6,244 bases of DNA from Chthonomonadaceae bacterium. Lineage in GTDB: Bacteria; Armatimonadota; Chthonomonadetes; Chthonomonadales; Chthonomonadaceae. The DNA is taken from assembly GCA_014377395.1 (NCBI GenBank), contig JACMPS010000245.1, positions 1 to 6,244 on the forward strand, written 5' to 3'. Position 1 is the stretch's first letter, and the number at the start of each line of letters is the position of its first letter. A model generated the notes under the pieces. The model had not been told where the DNA came from and did no database searches. It saw only the letters and a list, made by a program, of their open reading frames with translations. Shown piece after piece: positions 5,832 to 6,244 of the stretch. The position numbers and the translations under genes were made by a program.

Positions 5832-5850
5832 ATCGGAACCTGTTTCCGGT
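5832..5850. promoter_or_regulatory. Inverted repeat CGGAA-N5-TTCCG, candidate operator 2
   Basis: ATCGGAA (5832-5838) and TTCCGGT (5844-5850) pair over seven positions with one wobble. The core matches the dyad at 5728-5743. It lies upstream of the kinase -35 box and upstream of the divergent gene at 5978. The two dyad centres are about 105 bp apart. Confidence 0.35.
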
Positions 5851-5887
5851 GCTATGCCGTCTTGAGGAAGATAATTTTTAATGTTTT

Positions 5888-5910
5888 ACTTCTTTGTTTA
5901 ACAACGAAGT
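5888..5910. promoter_or_regulatory. 23-bp near-perfect palindrome upstream of the divergent gene
   Basis: Two 11-base arms surround a single central T at 5899: ACTTC-T-TTGTT on the left and AACAA-C-GAAGT on the right. Ten of eleven positions are complementary; only T5893/C5905 mismatches. With no real loop it looks like a dimer binding site in DNA rather than an RNA hairpin. It begins 90 bases before the ATG at 5978. Weak hexamers (TTGTTT at 5894-5899, TATTAA at 5920-5925) overlap or follow it, but their 20-base spacing is poor, so I call no promoter. The 5651-5977 gap otherwise contains only the kinase promoter, its dyads and AT-rich DNA. Confidence 0.45.
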
Positions 5911-5977
5911 TACTCATTGTATTAAAAGCCTTTTCGGTCTAAAGCCGTCAGGGAATACCCTCGTGAAAGGAAGACCG

Positions 5978-6244
5978 ATGGGTCATTCCCTCTCAGGCAT
6001 TGTGGTGGGCAAAGACGGTTTGCGGGGGCATCTCGAAAAAGAGGCTCTTGCTTACGATCTCAATGGTTCGCAGGTACTGCTTCATCTCGACGGTGGTCAG
6101 AAAGTCAAGATAGAAGGTTCACTTCTGGTTCCGCAGGAAGACGGATCGTATCACTTTCCTCACAGCCTCTCCGACTTAGGATTGAAAGATGCCGCGCAAG
6201 GTCTTTCAAACGAAGAGGCGGTTACGATTTCCGTGATCGCCGCC
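5978..6244 (+). CDS. N-terminal part of a YsnF/AvaK-like (DUF2382) stress protein, truncated by window end
   Basis: Eighty-nine codons are open to the window edge with no stop. The protein begins MGHSLSGIVVGKDGLRGHLE, then LNGSQVLLHLDGGQKVKIEGSLLVPQ, EDGSYHFPHSLSDL and finally EEAVTISVIAA. A VVGxxGLRG opening, a strand-rich region about a charged D-G turn, LLVPQEDGSY, and a closing V-I-P/S-V-I segment recall the PRC-barrel-like N-terminus of DUF2382 proteins, where that last segment begins the YsnF/AvaK domain. The call rests on memory of the family, and the diagnostic domain lies beyond the window. AAAGGA lies seven bases before the ATG; an in-frame GTG at 5963 is a less likely start. Divergent from the ROK kinase, with 327 bases between. 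Confidence 0.55.
   Translation, partial: MGHSLSGIVVGKDGLRGHLEKEALAYDLNGSQVLLHLDGGQKVKIEGSLLVPQEDGSYHFPHSLSDLGLKDAAQGLSNEEAVTISVIAA

Noticed and set aside
1..6244. CRISPR array, tRNA, rRNA, transposase or toxin-antitoxin pair
   Set aside because: No regularly spaced repeats, cloverleaf or rRNA-like stretch, or transposase domain was seen on either strand. The SRPBCC protein resembles RatA, but no RatB-like partner is adjacent.

Overview
The window carries ordinary bacterial housekeeping and accessory genes, and I found no undescribed multi-gene system in it. The composition is moderately GC-rich, the starts are ATG or GTG with clear Shine-Dalgarno motifs, and the intergenic gaps hold many hairpin-forming repeats. 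Phylum cannot be fixed from this sequence. The gene set and the repeats would suit a large-genome, free-living lineage such as Armatimonadota or Chloroflexota, but that is only an impression.

Layout. Positions 3-113 (+) look like the last codons of an unidentified gene. Positions 114-356 are a convergent gap filled with palindromic repeats. On the minus strand follow a glutamate dehydrogenase (1652-357), a zinc-ribbon/three-helix membrane protein that appears split by a frameshift (2400-1898), the phosphoglucosamine mutase GlmM (3873-2446), a small START-like SRPBCC protein (4368-3913) and a ROK-family sugar kinase (5650-4622). Positions 5651-5977 are a divergent regulatory region with a near-consensus sigma-70 promoter for the kinase and several inverted repeats. 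From 5978 (+) runs the first part of a gene resembling the N-terminus of YsnF/AvaK-type (DUF2382) stress proteins, cut by the window end.

How the genes may work together. The SRPBCC gene, glmM and the zinc-ribbon gene are spaced 39 and 45 bases apart with no visible terminator, so they are probably one transcript. The kinase has its own promoter and is separated from them by about 250 bases of repeat-rich DNA. A glucokinase-like ROK enzyme and GlmM both feed hexose phosphate and amino-sugar metabolism for the cell wall. Glutamate dehydrogenase links carbon to nitrogen but has its own leader, so its neighbourhood may be incidental.

Most worth a second look: the ROK kinase has lost all three zinc-binding cysteines; a one-base change in a G run would rejoin the zinc ribbon to its membrane domain; two like inverted repeats flank the kinase promoter about ten helical turns apart; long dyads lie upstream of the glutamate dehydrogenase gene and the DUF2382-like gene; and two copies of one dispersed repeat lie in opposite orientation.
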